Shown here: piece by piece, positions 25,081-37,412 of the stretch | Position numbering within the stretch: position 1 is the first letter of the stretch | Layout: every line of letters begins with the position of its first letter | Source: Colletotrichum lupini | Taxonomy: Eukaryota; Ascomycota; Sordariomycetes; Glomerellales; Glomerellaceae | DNA length: 64,000 nucleotides | Reading direction: 5' to 3' | NCBI RefSeq assembly: GCF_023278565.1 | Contig: NC_064675.1 | Coordinates: 2,790,001 to 2,854,000 of the forward strand | Position numbers and translations under genes: made by a program | The notes under the pieces: generated by a model | What the model was told of the DNA's origin: nothing | The model's database searches: none | Seen by the model: the letters and a program-made list of their open reading frames with translations, nothing else

Positions 25081-28000
25081 TCTTTGCGTTGCAACAGATA
25101 CCCCCCTCTTCGATTCTTTGGGCTCTTGCCGCTACACTTGTAGCGGGATCCTGTCCTTTTTGTACCTATTTTTCTTACGAAACTCAACACTTCCCCATGT
25201 CCTCGCACCAGGACGGGGTTTATATACTGGGACGAGACAGCGGGTTGTCTCTCTTTTTGTACGTGCGAGCGGCCGCTGGAAGGACCCGACGATAAAGCAT
25301 GGACATGGTTGGACTTCTCCTTGACATTCACGCATGGGCTGGCGAATGGAGAGAGGCTATAAAGATTTGGCATTTCACGGGCACCGGGGGGGCATGAAAC
25401 AAGAGAGTGTATAATAATATCTCGATGAGAAATGACACTGAAGGGGAATAATGAGCCTCGGGTTACAGTACATCATACAACTTGCACATCATGTGAGACG
25501 CGGTTTGTCAATCCGTCGTGGTAGTATCAATTGACACCCTAAAAAGTCATCGGCCGAATGAGCTGATGCTCCCACGAACCTGCCCCAGCGGTATGGTCGA
25601 AGGTCCCCGCGACACTGGGCGTCATAGCAAGCATCCCATCTCGTTTGCTCGCTCACTCAGCGGGACGGGGAAGGAATTAGTAGAAGCTGGGATACATCTC
25701 GTAATCAGCCGCTGTCACCATTCATTTCCCGCCGGCGTTGGTCTGGGCATCCAACATCGAAACAAGTAATCAGTGAAGCCCTGTTGCCCATTTTTCTTCC
25801 TCATTGGGCAGAGAGCGGTACCCGAGACAGGTACGTAAAGTTTGCCATCGCCCACGTCCCCGGGTACGGATAAGCACAATCGATTCACCGATGGGCGGCG
25901 GAGATTATTCTCTATTAACTTTCACAAAGTTGTGTGAAAATGCTCCGTACGGATACTTTTGCGACTCGTGTAGGGATAGTTGCCGTGTGTCATTTGCCTG
26001 ATGTTCCAGTTTTTGTGTGCCCAAAGGGGATTTGTCCCTGGCAAAGCCATGTGCTTGGTTCCCATTTTCTGCGCGGGGGGATAAATTACTCGTTTCCCTA
26101 TTTTTTGTGGGAGACTGGGAGTGAGGGTGAGGTGAGAGATGATGATGATTATCTTCATTATTTTAAACCTCGTTGTTCATCCTATTCCCCTCGTGCCCCC
26201 ATGCTGCAGGTTTCCCCTCTCGGCGACTCTGGAAATACAGATCTGCGGGCTTGCAGGAGTGTGGAGTTTATGTTGCGAGCATGGCTTGCATGGGTTTGGT
26301 TGGTGTCTGCTGGGGGCTATTTTTGTGGTGTCCACTGGGGGCTGTTTCTTTGCCCGGCAGCTTGCCCGGGTTTTGCTTTCCCTGCTCAGCGTTGATTTGA
26401 TTATTTGAGGCTTTGCTTCGCGGAATATTCGTCCCTTTTGCCAAAGTCGTTGGAGGCTGGGAGATAGAGCCCATGAGACGTGCCTGATTATATGAATGCG
26501 GGAATGCAATTCTAGGTGTACGAAAGCGAAGACGAATAACTTACCATGCGGATGATCAAATTCATCTCGCGGCTCGGCCTCACGTTGAACCGCTAGCAAC
26601 ACCCAAAGTCTGGACCAAGCGCCTAAGAGAATAGATCAAAGTATAGAGAAAAGGCTCTAGTATCCTTTGAGCAATCTGATAAAATGAAACCTACATGCAA
26701 ATGCAGGCTCCTGGGGGCTGGAGCTACTCGGGTTTCGAACTTCGAGATCGCCTTCTATCCTCCCCATTCAGGTCAGGATTCTGGATTGCTGCTGATCATC
26801 GGGTTACGGATGTCTTGACACACCGAGGCGGAGATGTGCCCAACTTCCAAGCTCCAAGTGCTTGTTTTTGCCTTCAGCTACCCAATGATCGTCTCTTGGA
26901 GAGCGTGATGGTCATCAAAGAAGACCAGGGATTTATTCGTAGTCGCTGCCAACAAAAACTGGTTGGAAGTCTTTGAGGGGGAGAGGGCTCGGACAGCCGT
27001 TTGTGGGCACCGCTAGATGGGTTCCCATGTCTTCTTCGCAGACGCTAGCAGCAGCAAAACGTGCTTCGGGACGTTGCGATTTCCACCGTGTATGGGGAGT
27101 GAACATGGGAGCTTGGAGGCTTGAGGGGGCCATACGGCATCTCAGTTCCGAGGCTCAGAGTGAAACTCGCCGGTCATCCTTTATCCCATTTTGCCGCCCT
27201 TTCTGTGATCCGTCATCTGCAAGTTGCGGACTCGAAGGGGGTCGCGCGGGCTGCGGCGTTGACGTGATTTACTAATGTTGGGCGCTGATTGAGGGTTAGC
27301 CGCGGAAGCCCGTCTGCTTCGTGATACGTCGTACTATCGAAACCTACTATGCGAGCCGCATTAGTTTCCTTAAGTCTCGCAGCTTTCGACAGACTGCTTT
27401 TTCAGCCTCCAAGGCGTGAAAGGCCTAGAACTTACGGACAGACGGACATCGAGTGTGAGAGACTAGGAAGTCTAGAACCACCACTCCCGCCGCCGTGGTT
27501 CAGCGAAGGAACAGACAATATCGATCGTCAAGAGAGTGAGACCAAAGGCGCGTTTTTTTTCTTGACCGGTCGAGCGAGCCGCGGCTTCCCGTGCTTTCCG
27601 TCCCTTCCCCGTGTCCGTCCTTGCCGTTAACGGAGAACGAGCTGAGACCTGCAGGAGACGGTTCTATATCGCGCCGTCCGCGGAAGAAGCCGTTCGGAAG
27701 AGGGTGGGCTGCGGCCACGGGGGTTGGCAGGCACCGCGGGATGAAAATTGAGACGGACTCCTTCATTGAAACGAGATCTACCTGTCAAATTTCCTTTGAC
27801 AGTTAACCCCGACATGAGGCCCCCGTCATCCGGTGTCAGGGGTTTGCATTCTTTAGTGTCTTTGGTGCGTCTAGCTCGCTGCAGTCTACATGGCTTGCAT
27901 GGGTGGTATGCAGAATGCCAGACGCTAACAGACCGCGGAGAGAGTTTGGACTATTCAGACTTGGCATCTGAAAGGCATATAGGGCATGGGCACTTCCGAC

Positions 28001-29013
28001 AGGCAGCCCAACCCGTTACCCGATAGCGATAACGCGCATGACGATAGACCTGATAGACGCGAGGCGAGACTCGAGAGGGGTGACGAACACATGCTAGGAC
28101 TGGGGTGAACATGCCATTTTATCCTCGTTCAATATCCGTACGGATACCTCTCTGACTCTCTATCTTGTTACTCTGCTGACAGCTCCGGGTGCTCCCATGA
28201 ACCTCGTCTTTGCCTCAATCTCATAGAATTCATTATGCCCATGTCGATATCAGAGAAAGGAATTAGTGTCGCAACTGTCGCCCCCCTCAACGGTGTCCCC
28301 CTTTTCCGAAAGAGGTCGTCAAGACCGGAGGATAGCGACTGTATTGAGGTGGTGTTGATGGGGCGAGCTGAGGTTACATCAGCAATGGGGCACATTTGTC
28401 TGAACTCCCGTGATGAGCCTGGCTGCGATCAGACGTCGCGCTCGGAGCACAGGGTCGCGACGGGGACCACTTCTACGTAGTACTGGGTAGGGGACAAGGG
28501 CACAAGAGGTAGCAGGGCCTCGAGGTGGACGTTATATCGATGCGGATTTTGGGTCCCCAGTACGACGTTGGCCCCCTTCGACAGGCGTCGAGGGGACCCT
28601 CCCCTCCCCGTTGAAGCCTCCAGTCTTGACAGGCCGGCATGTTGTCGCCCCTCATATGCCGAGTCAGTCGAATCTCACCACGTTTTTCTACACCGGGCAG
28701 GGTATCAATGGCAGAGCGTATAAGGACTATAGGCTTGCGCATCCCGGATATCCAGGAAAGAAAAGGCTCCATTTTGTTCTTGTCCTAGCCCTTCTTTTTC
28801 TCTCATTTTCCCTTTGATATCCCCGTACCCGAAAAATTTCGGGAAGCAGCAAAGAGATACCGAAAAACTGGCGTGTTTCTTGCATTGCATTCTTCTTCGT
28901 TGACTCGTTGGTTGTTGTGTCCACGATACTGACTCAAAATCTATTGGATTCTGGACGGAGGAGTACTGGTCTCGGAGATTTCACGCCCCCATCTTTTCCC
29001 TTCTTCAGCCTCC
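25081..29013. other. Intergenic region without recognised gene
   Basis: 3.9 kb between the MAPKKK stop and the Pth11-like start. No frame has recognisable domains or good splice structure. The left end is presumably the 3'UTR. Confidence 0.45.
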
Positions 29014-30410
29014 ATGGCCGACACATCGGCTCTGACAGACCCTCTGGCGGATAGAGGGCCTGAACTGAGTGGCACCACGACAGCATTGCTCGTTCTCGCA
29101 ACCGTTTTTGTCGGTCTCCGGTTCTGGGCGCGGTGGACTGTTGGCTTTCACTATGGCCTCGATGACTGGTTCATGGTAGTAGGCCTGATTGTCACCTTTA
29201 TGGCCGGAGCCCTCAACTATGCCAGTAAGCATCAGACAAGACGATGGTTTGAAGTGAGGGCATCATGAAAACTGACCACGAGTATAGTGATTGCACAAGG
29301 CCTCGGCCGCCACGCCGCAACATTATCACAAGACACGCTGATACAGTTCCTCAAGCTGCTACTGGCATTTGAGTGTGTATACGTGACGGCGGTCATGTTC
29401 ATCAAGATCTCGCTGCTACTCATGTACCGCCGCATCTTCCCCGGCCGCGGCTTCAAGATCGCGGCCATGGTCCTCGGCCTCCTCACCATCGGCTGGTGGC
29501 TCGCCATCGTCTTTGTGTGTGTCTTCCAGTGCACACCCGTGGCCAAGGCCTACATGCCCTGGATCGAAGGTACCTGCATCGACCTTAAGGCGTCCTTCAT
29601 TGGCAACGCCATCCCCAATATCTTGACCGACGTAGCCATCTTGTGCTTGCCCATCGGCCAGGTGTGGAAGCTACAGGTGACGCTGGCTCAGCGGTTGTCG
29701 TTGTGCTTCATGTTCCTGCTGGGAGGATTGTAAGTGATACCAAGCTCAGAGGCAATCGTATTAGTGCTGACATCAACATAGCGTTCTCTTTGCCAGTATC
29801 TACCGCTTCACAACAATTATGCAGTTTGAGCTTACAGACACGACATGTAAGGCTCACCCAGCCGGCCGCTTCTGCTCATCCGCTGACAGTATATTTAGGG
29901 ACGCTCGCTACTGCGTGTACATGGTGCGTCGTCGAATGTGCCTGCGGTGTCATCAGCGCTTGCCTGCCCACATTACGCCCCCTCATGGTCAAAGTCTCGT
30001 CACAGTTCGGCAGCATCGCGACAAAATACAACCTCTCTGGGGGCCAGAGCGATGGGCGCTCCAAGGCTGGAAGCCGGGGACCAACGGAACTCATGACGAT
30101 CGGGGGAACGGGAGGGAAGTCGGCCGACAGAGGGTTCAAGCGCTTGGGAACCGAAGACGGAAAGTACGGCATCACGACGAACATCTCAACCCGATCCGCA
30201 GGAGCAGGAGGAGCGACGACTAAGCCCTCGGATGATTCTGACTCGGGATCGTGCGACGACTTGTCCCTGAAGGGCGGAATACGGATCAAGGTGGACCAGG
30301 AGGTCCGTTGGGGCGAGGAGAGCCGGTCTCGTCAGGACTCGACGGCATCGACAAAGTACGAGTCCTCATCACGGAGCGGATCCTCGCATCTGGCCTCAAA
30401 CCGAGTCTGA
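29014..30410 (+). CDS. Pth11-like integral membrane protein (fungal rhodopsin-like domain)
   Basis: Four exons, 29014-29224, 29288-29729, 29782-29846 and 29899-30410, encode 409 residues. Three short introns (63, 52 and 52 bp) have GTAAGC or GTAAGT/GTAAGG donors, and all phases agree. Seven hydrophobic segments are visible in the first 270 residues: TTALLVLATVFVGLRFW, the DDWFMVVGLIVTFMAG segment, and those around LLLAFECVYVTAVMFIKISLLLMYRRIFPG, AAMVLGLLTIGWWLAIVFVCVFQ and later. The motifs GLDDW, MYRRIF and FQCTPV are typical of the fungal rhodopsin-like/Pth11-related family. There is no CFEM domain in front. The C-terminal tail (about 140 residues) is cytoplasmic-looking and rich in Ser, Gly and Asp. 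Ligand unknown. It converges with the next gene, with 203 bp between stops. Confidence 0.85.
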
Positions 30411-30613
30411 AAATGGGTCTTGACGACTGCATAATGAGAAGCGTTCACTTTGTCATATCATAACTGAGCATAATAGAAACCTAATACAGAAGAGCGATGT
30501 CAGCTTCAACAAATAAACCGCCCGCCAAAATCAGACTACCTTGGACTTGACTCTGCACCGGAAATCTAGGCCCTCGAAGTACCTTGCCGTCGCAGCGTCC
30601 TAGATTCATCCGG

Positions 30614-31927
30614 CTAGGCATCGACCTCTCGCGTTCCATACTCGAACATGGCATTCGACTCCACCGCGCTCTCGTCGACGAGCTTATGCGCCGACTCTAC
30701 GCCGGCGACAGGCAGCTTGAATTCGAATTTCTTTCCGGACGCCGGGCCGCTACCGTTGATCTGGTAGGGGAACGGCAGGAACTCGGGCAGGAGGCCAAGT
30801 TGGCGCAGCGCGGTAGCCTGGTCCCAGGCGATGTGCTCGTGGTGGAGATGGTCGCCCCGCACATTGACGACACTCGTGAAGGGAATGGAAAGATGCTTGC
30901 CAGTTGGCGGAACACCAGGGAGCCTGCGTTCGTAGTCAGAAGTACGCTCTTCATGTGTCTCGTCCGGGGAGACTTACAGCCAGTCGATGACCCTGTTATG
31001 GGTGCACTTGAAGACGAATTCATCAATCACTCTGTCAATGCCTACAGTGCGGCTGACCAGCTCAAGCTCAGTGTCGTCGGGGTTATTGAAGATGAAGTGG
31101 TCTCTGTAGAAGCTGGTCAGGTACTGACGGCCTACGCCGCCGGTGAGCGTCGGGATGTGGTTGACCTGCGCCAGTATTAGCCAACCTTGCCCTTGAGAAC
31201 TACCTCCCGACAAAACTCACATAGGGCTGCTCGACCATGGTGGCCATGGTCTTTTCGACATTGCGCTCGCCAAACTCGAAGAGGGTATGCTCTTCCCAGA
31301 CGGCCTCGAGATCGAAGTACGGCCCGCCGAGGAGGGGTTTCAGGAACGTCAGTGTGCGGGTGTGCGCGAGCCCTGCAGCATTGGCGTTGAAGTTGGGATG
31401 GCTAGGGACGACGAAGAAGTCACTTGCTCCGGGGTAGGAGTGAGTCTTTGCCGTAGGAGTTGGCTTGGGACTGTCTGTCACGGTTTTGGGGAGATGCGAA
31501 AGGGTGGGAATTGTAAGTGCTTGGCCAAAGTTATAGAACACAGCCGCCTTGATCTCGGAGCGGCTCTCTAGGGCATCCACGAGTTGCGAAGAGGGCGCAC
31601 TAATGAGAGCTGATGAGATTTGTTAGTTGGGGGTTTCTAATGCGCAAAGGCGTACTTACAAGTGACGCCAAACTTGTCCTTGTCGTCACAAGTGTCGAGC
31701 TCTCTGAGACTTTTAATGGCCGAGGTAACCTGACCAGCAACGTCCGCGGCTCCGGGTGCAACAACTATCTGCGCAACGGCGTATCCTTCTTCTGCCCATT
31801 TCTGCGATGGAGGCGGGTCCAGGATCTTGTCGTGTTTGGATAGGTTGATGCCCTCTTCAACTACGATGATGAGCCCAGGCCCATGGCCACGGCGGGACAG
31901 CGGTGGTTGAATTGTCACGGCGCTCAT
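30614..31927 (-). CDS. Dienelactone hydrolase-like/SnoaL-like two-part protein
   Basis: Four exons, 31660-31927, 31221-31609, 30978-31165 and 30614-30923, encode 384 residues. Introns are 50, 55 and 54 bp with GTAAGT/GTGAGT donors, and all phases match. The N-terminal half (LIIVVEEGINL...WAEEGYAV) resembles the alpha/beta-hydrolase fold of carboxymethylenebutenolidase (dienelactone hydrolase). No GxCxG or GxSxG nucleophile elbow is visible, so it may be inactive. The C-terminal half (about 175-384; WEEHTLFEFGERNVEKTMATMV, the FIFNNPDD segment, DHLHHEHIAWDQA) looks like a SnoaL/NTF2-like domain, with clustered Asp/His that could bind substrate or metal. No signal peptide is visible, so it is probably cytosolic. 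The specific reaction is unknown. Confidence 0.75.
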
Positions 31928-33862
31928 CTTTTCCTAGTTGTGTTGTCTCGCTTTGAGGTAGAAACTCTGCTCAACGAGTTGGGGATCCTTTTTGTAATGT
32001 GCGACTTCGCGATTGGCACCGATGGATCGGCATCGATTTTGATGACCAGTTGAACAGGTTTCAATGGTAAGGTGAGATCAGTTGCGCCTCCACTTGGTGC
32101 AACCCCCGCTCGAGATATCGGCCGATTCCTCCCAACTCCATTCCCAGATAAGGCAGTCAGCCGGGTTGACAAGCCCTCTGTAACAACCTCGGCCAATCGC
32201 GACTGTTCCTCGAGAGTTGCGTCTTCCAATGCCATGTTGCAATTGCGGCGGTTTAGGAAAGACTCCGTTGACAGTCCTTGGCGGTAAGTAATCATGTTTG
32301 TCTAACCTCAGCATGGAATCGTAATTAGGGATACCTGGTTGCCCGAGTACGCCGTTATCTGGGACGAGAGAAGAGACCAATTGAGTTTAGAGATGGAATA
32401 TCCAAAGATACAAAGTCCCCATTGAGCCTGTAACTCCAACGCACAGAGAGGACTTTTCCCTAAGTTGCAAAGCGACATAGAAGATGTTGGTAAGGTGTCT
32501 TTTTATCTTGGCCAAACACAACTGCTTATGCGCACCACACATACTCAACTCAATCGCGCTTAAAACATCAACAAGCCCACAAAACTGCATTTCTCTGTTC
32601 CATTGCGATGAAACCAGGTCTCATTCAATTGCACGGCCCAAAGCTAAGCGCGTCAGGTTCGCTATTGGCACCTTGAAAGATGACAAAAGAAGCAATTAGT
32701 GCAGAATGCAAGGGACGAGCCAATGCAGGGGCGCAGGGGCCGCAGATAACCCAAGGGCGGATCAAGGGCATTTCAAGGGATCTGCCGAGTACTGTGTAAC
32801 GCCGGGCGGTAGTCGTCCAGAAGCGAGAGAAGAAAAGACTGCGATAACGTGTAATCACCTCTCCGTCCGTTCTCAACCATGAGAAGAACTGAGGCAATCT
32901 TTGTTCAGAGCAACTCTCCAGCCTGATGAAATAAGTCGAAGGTGACGCTCGATGACCATCCTGGCTGCCCCCGTCCACAATGACGTGCCGCGCCGGAAGC
33001 GTGGGGAGTCCCGTTGCCGCGTTCATCACAGATTTTCCCCATCCCCCTGTGGGAACTGCCCGATCTTTGGTCCCTGCAGTGTGCGTGGACTGTGGACTGC
33101 CTTACGAGTCCAGACACCCGGAACTGCATGTGGGAGGCGTACGGCGGCCGATGAATGGTCGACGGTGGTGTCCCATGTCCACACAAGTCGTCCTGCATCT
33201 CATCTCAGATCCATCCCTCGGACCACCGCATCCAGAGCCTCAGCTCTGATATGCTCAGACACTCTACCCCAGACAGAACTGCCAGAATATTCTCGTCTAA
33301 TCGTATAGGCTAGTTGTCGTTCGTTCGCCATGACAGTTGTTACTGAAGGCTGACATGAAGGAAACTTGGACCACCCGCCAGCCAAGGCGATGGCGGATAG
33401 TATTTCAAAGTCTTGAAACTCTAAAAATCAGGTCCCGACTATGAAAGCTGGCCTGAAGCTGCTCCAATACCCTCCGTGCCGCGTGCCCTTCATTCTAGCC
33501 CCTCCCTCCCTGGCCATAGTCGGCGACGCCACGCCACACTATACAGACTACCCAAGATGTCAGACACAGCTCCCTGGCGTCCATTTTGAGACTTGGGCCC
33601 CTTGCTCAGCTTCTTACTTGTCTCCGACGTAAGTTCAACTCTTTCCCACCTCCAAACCTCGCCGGCCGTGCTCTGTATTACTCTTTCTTGCTCGTCGTCA
33701 TTGTCAAATTGCTCTGATGCAGTGATTCACGATACCTGGTCCAGAAAAGACAATCATCGCTCACAGCTGGTTCTGGTCCCAAGTTGCGCGCATCGATCGC
33801 ATCGCACACATCTTTGAAAAGTCGCCGACTCCGAGCCGCAGCATCCATCGACAGCATTCGCC
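31928..33862. other. Divergent intergenic region
   Basis: 1.9 kb between oppositely oriented starts. On the minus strand a frame at 31924-32295, containing MALEDATLEEQSRLAEV, and another at 32078-32380 might be remnants or unrecognised exons just upstream of the SnoaL-like gene, but no family match or clean splicing supports them. Otherwise nothing was seen. Confidence 0.4.
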
Positions 33863-35251
33863 ATGTCGACGGCTCCAGTGAATAGGCAGACCTTCATTGG
33901 TCTGCTCATCTTTCTCTTCTTCCTGTGGACGCTCTCGACCTTTACCCAGACAACGTCGACAACGCCTACACACGTTGTGAGTCTTGAGTCAACGAATGGT
34001 CTCTCTCCCAGCTCTCTGGACTAACTCTCGATCCCCTAGACACACGACCAGCAGTCTGCCAATCCTGTAGGCCATCCGCAGTACCCGAACAGCAATAGCA
34101 ATGCCGCGGATAAGCAGAAGCCCGACAAGTCCTCGAAGCCGTCCCACGATGTTTCAAAACCAGACAAGTCGCCAGAGTACTCCCTCCCGCCATGGTACGA
34201 GGACGACGAAGACAAGGCAGACAAGGCAGCTTCACAAACGACTGCCAAGGGAGCGAAGGAGACCGCAAGCGCAGCCTCTAACAAGGGCGCGAGCAAGAGC
34301 TCGTCTGCCTCTACGTCCCTGAAGTCGCATTCGTCTTCTACCACGTCGAAAGAATCGTCCGGCTCCAAGGACCGCAGCCGTCCCCTAATCCTCTACGCCT
34401 ACGCCGAGTCCGACGCCGGCCGCGAGAACCTCCAATTCTTCGTCAAGCAGGGCCTGCACGACGCTGCCGACTTCATCTTCATTCTCAACGGCGAGACCAA
34501 CGTCAACAGTATCATCCCGGAAAAGGACAACATCAAGATTATTGCTCGGGATAACACCTGCTTCGACCTTGGCGCGTACGGCGAGGTGCTCCGGAAGGGA
34601 GATCTCTACAAGAAGTACAAGCGATTCATCACCATGAACGCTAGTATCCGCGGTCCCTTCCTGCCTCACTGGGCGCAGTCGTGCTGGACTGACATGTACC
34701 TGGACCGCCTCACGGATGAAGTCAAGGTAAGACGACGACGATGTTCCGCAAGTCTAGTGACTGCTGCTAATATGGGTTGCTAGCTGGTCGGCATGACGGC
34801 AAACTGCTGGCCCCGATTCCACGTCCAGTCCATGATCTGGGCCACCGACAGCGTAGGCATCGATCTGCTCCTCAATCCCCCTCCGGGCTCCTCTGTCAAG
34901 GATGACTTCGGCACCGAGAACGACCCTGTCGGCCTGGGAGGCTGCTACGACGGCTGGAACCACGCCGTGCATGCAGAGATTGGTGCTACGGGCACCTTCT
35001 TGAAGCAAGGTTACAAGGTGGACCTGATGATGACGGCGTTCCAAAAGTCCAAGAATTACATTGAGGAGTGCGACACGTCGCAGAATGGTGATGTTCTTTG
35101 GAACGGCAAGTACTTTGGCACCAACGTGCACCCGTACGAGACGATCTTCATCAAGGCCAACCGCGACATTGACCCGACTTTGATTGAGCACTTGACGACC
35201 TGGCACCAAGCGTCCGGCTTTGACAGCTATGCCGCTTGCAAGTCGAGCTAG
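33863..35251 (+). CDS. Type II membrane protein, RgpF-like putative glycosyltransferase
   Basis: Three exons, 33863-33976, 34040-34726 and 34784-35251, encode 422 residues. Introns of 63 and 57 bp start GTGAGT and GTAAGA; all junctions are phase 0. Residues about 11-30 form a single membrane anchor (FIGLLIFLFFLWTLSTF) after a short N-terminus, so this is a type II, probably Golgi, protein. A disordered Ser/Lys/Asp-rich stem of about 110 residues follows. The globular part (about 150-422) has ILYAYAES, DNTCFDLGAYGEVL, FITMNASIRGPFLP and HVQSMIWAT segments. These recall bacterial RgpF/rhamnan-synthesis proteins (conserved G-D-x-G/A, N-D/A-S-x-x-GP and H-x-QS blocks). The acceptor sugar is unknown and the assignment rests on motif resemblance. 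Confidence 0.75.
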
Positions 35252-35858
35252 TAGTGGTTGAGTCATGTTTTGGATGTAGTGTTGGGCGCTCGGCGTTGAC
35301 CATTTCTTCCATGTTTTGGAAATAAAAAGGATGAATGTGCACAATAGGCGCATGTGTCTGTCGAAAGAGCATAGTTGAAAACGAATGCATATTGGATATC
35401 ACTTCAAACAATGACCTCAGTCAAAATTGAGCGGCATCGTGTTTCTGACTACTAATTGTAGCTCCAGGCTGCTCCAATATGGCTGACTTGCCTCCGTAAC
35501 CTTCGCTGATCTTAGAAACCTGCTATCGCGTTGTCCGCTTCGACCAACAGCTACCGTTTCTTCTTGGCAACTTACAGACTATCATCAATTTGAGTTTGAA
35601 ATCCCATCTATATGGGTACAGTGAGGCTGCCAAATTGGATCTCAGTCGGATATCGCTACGCAAACCCGCGGAACGCGCGGTGAACGTTCTTTGCTGAGAT
35701 ACATAAACTCTCAGGATAGCTTTCTTCGCAGGTGAAGGACATATCTCACCAGAGTCTTGCTAGCACACTTATCGAAAGGTGTCTCTTAACTTCAATCTGC
35801 CTCGACTATACATCTGCCTAGCCCTTCTTGAGCCAGCCCATCGAATCTGGAAACTACC
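35252..35858. other. Intergenic region
   Basis: 607 bp between two + strand genes. It holds the 3'UTR of the RgpF-like gene and the promoter of the small secreted protein; nothing else was seen. Confidence 0.5.
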
Positions 35859-36182
35859 ATGATGCGACACTCAACGACATTGCTCGTCTCAGCACTCGCA
35901 GCAGCAGCAATAGCAAAGGACTGCGCCTACTTCTGGTCCTACCCGAGCGGCACGTGGGACAAGTGGGCAATGGGCCGTCTCGACGAGGCCATTGGCATCT
36001 GCGCCGAGGACATAGGCGGCCGGGTGTACTACCCCGATCAGAACGTACAGAATGGCAATAACCCCGCGAACCGGTGTACTATCTGCCGCGACGCGAGAAG
36101 CAGTACCAAGGACTATGATATCGATAATGGCTACTTTCGTATCCGGTGCGGCACGTATGCTGAGGGAAGTTGTAGGGCGTAG
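35859..36182 (+). CDS. Small secreted cysteine-rich protein
   Basis: An intronless gene of 107 residues. The N-terminus MMRHSTTLLVSALAAAAIA is a clear signal peptide, with likely cleavage near residue 19-20. The mature chain of about 88 residues has six cysteines (in DCAY, ICAE, RCTI, CTIC, RCGT, SCRA), compatible with three disulfides, and is rich in Tyr, Asp and Gly. The start has two consecutive Met codons. The size, signal peptide and even cysteine count match the general profile of apoplastic effector candidates of plant-associated fungi. No known family was recognised and no function is assigned. Confidence 0.75.
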   Translation: MMRHSTTLLVSALAAAAIAKDCAYFWSYPSGTWDKWAMGRLDEAIGICAEDIGGRVYYPDQNVQNGNNPANRCTICRDARSSTKDYDIDNGYFRIRCGTYAEGSCRA

Positions 36183-36650
36183 AGGCCTGAGAGGTGAGTT
36201 GCCACAGTATGTGTCACGGGAATTGCTGCTTAGTATCCTCGCTTAGTAAGGAGTTTTCAAGAAGAGCTGGTGGTTCTGAATGTTGAATGAAAGCACATTG
36301 AGATGAAAGATGAATTTGAAGGTGGCTGAAGGTCTGCTCTCGCAATGTCACTCGCATTCGTTCGGGCGCTTCGAGGACACTACATTCGTAAGATCGAACA
36401 AGATACACAGTATACCAGCGGCTTCTAACGCGATTTTTCAACTTTACAAATATCTTGCTGTGTCCTGGATGACTCGAAGATCATGAATGTATTCCAAGAC
36501 GTCACCGTTATCTCGTATGGGAGATGAGTTCGTAAAAGTAATATGACTACGTAAGTAAGCTCACACTACAAATGCCATACCCAAGATGGTACCCAACTTG
36601 AGCCATTGAGACCCCAAAACCCTCCCATTTTACCTCAAAGCCCGTCTTCG

Positions 36651-36850
36651 TTCAATAATAGTCTCCTCTTGCATTGTAAGCCTTCCCGTCTTGCCCACAG
36701 GACAGCTCCTGTGCCGTGTTGAACCTCTTGCAGTCCTCGATCCAGCACATACGACCATACCCATTGGAAAACTCGGGATCCCGTCCGCTCTCCCATAGTA
36801 AGCCAATGAGGGCCGGATTAGTAGTTGGGTCGGTGACGACCAGCGAATAC
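36651..36850 (-). pseudogene. Possible terminal exon or relic of a small cysteine-containing protein
   Basis: On the minus strand a 66-codon open stretch runs from a CTAG acceptor-like site near 36850 to a TGA near 36651. It reads with low-entropy, protein-like sequence: YSLVVTDPTTNPALIG, then MCWIEDCKRFNTAQELSCGQ, ending ARGDYY. It has three cysteines and a GYGRMCWIEDC segment. No upstream exon with a start codon or signal peptide could be found in the next 300 bp. It is either the last exon of a gene with a distant first exon or a decayed secreted-protein gene. Boundaries are approximate. Confidence 0.35.
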
Positions 36851-37380
36851 CTAGTGTTGTATGTGTTTTTGGAGTTTTGGTGGATTCACGATGTTTTTTG
36901 TGGTGGATATAAGTCGAGTTTTGTCGTTTGTGAGACTGCACCAAAAAAAGAGCAGTGCGGTTGCTGACTGTACACTTGCAGCTGCATGATGACTAAGAAC
37001 CTACGTGCCTTACATTGCAGTCTGCAGGTGCCAGGCAGCCCTTTAAGAAACCCCTGTCGACCACCCGAGAGCTTGAACTTTGAATCTTGAGAGCATGGCC
37101 GGTAGCCGGAGCTAAACCCTATTAAGGAGGTCAATCGAACTTGGCCCCCGGGCTAGGCCGGCCGTCTCACTTTCGATCCTCCCCAATGGTCGCCAAGAGC
37201 CAGTCAGCAACCCGTCGTAAAGCCTGATGAGGCAATGGGGGCAATTGGGGGACCCAGCGACCATCTCCAGGCAGCCGCCAATTTCCCTGCCGTCATCCTG
37301 CTGCCCGTGCGGCTGTCGAGGTTCAGCGACGACTTTCGATGCAGGAACCAGGGTTTCTCGAGGTCGCCAATCGGTCCGGA

Positions 37381-37412
37381 TTGGATGGATTGAATGGATT
37401 GGATGGATTGGA
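37381..37412. repeat. 9-bp minisatellite, about 3.5 copies
   Basis: TTGGATGGA repeated, with the second copy reading TTGAATGGA. It lies about 410 bp upstream of the glucanase start codon. Confidence 0.8.
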
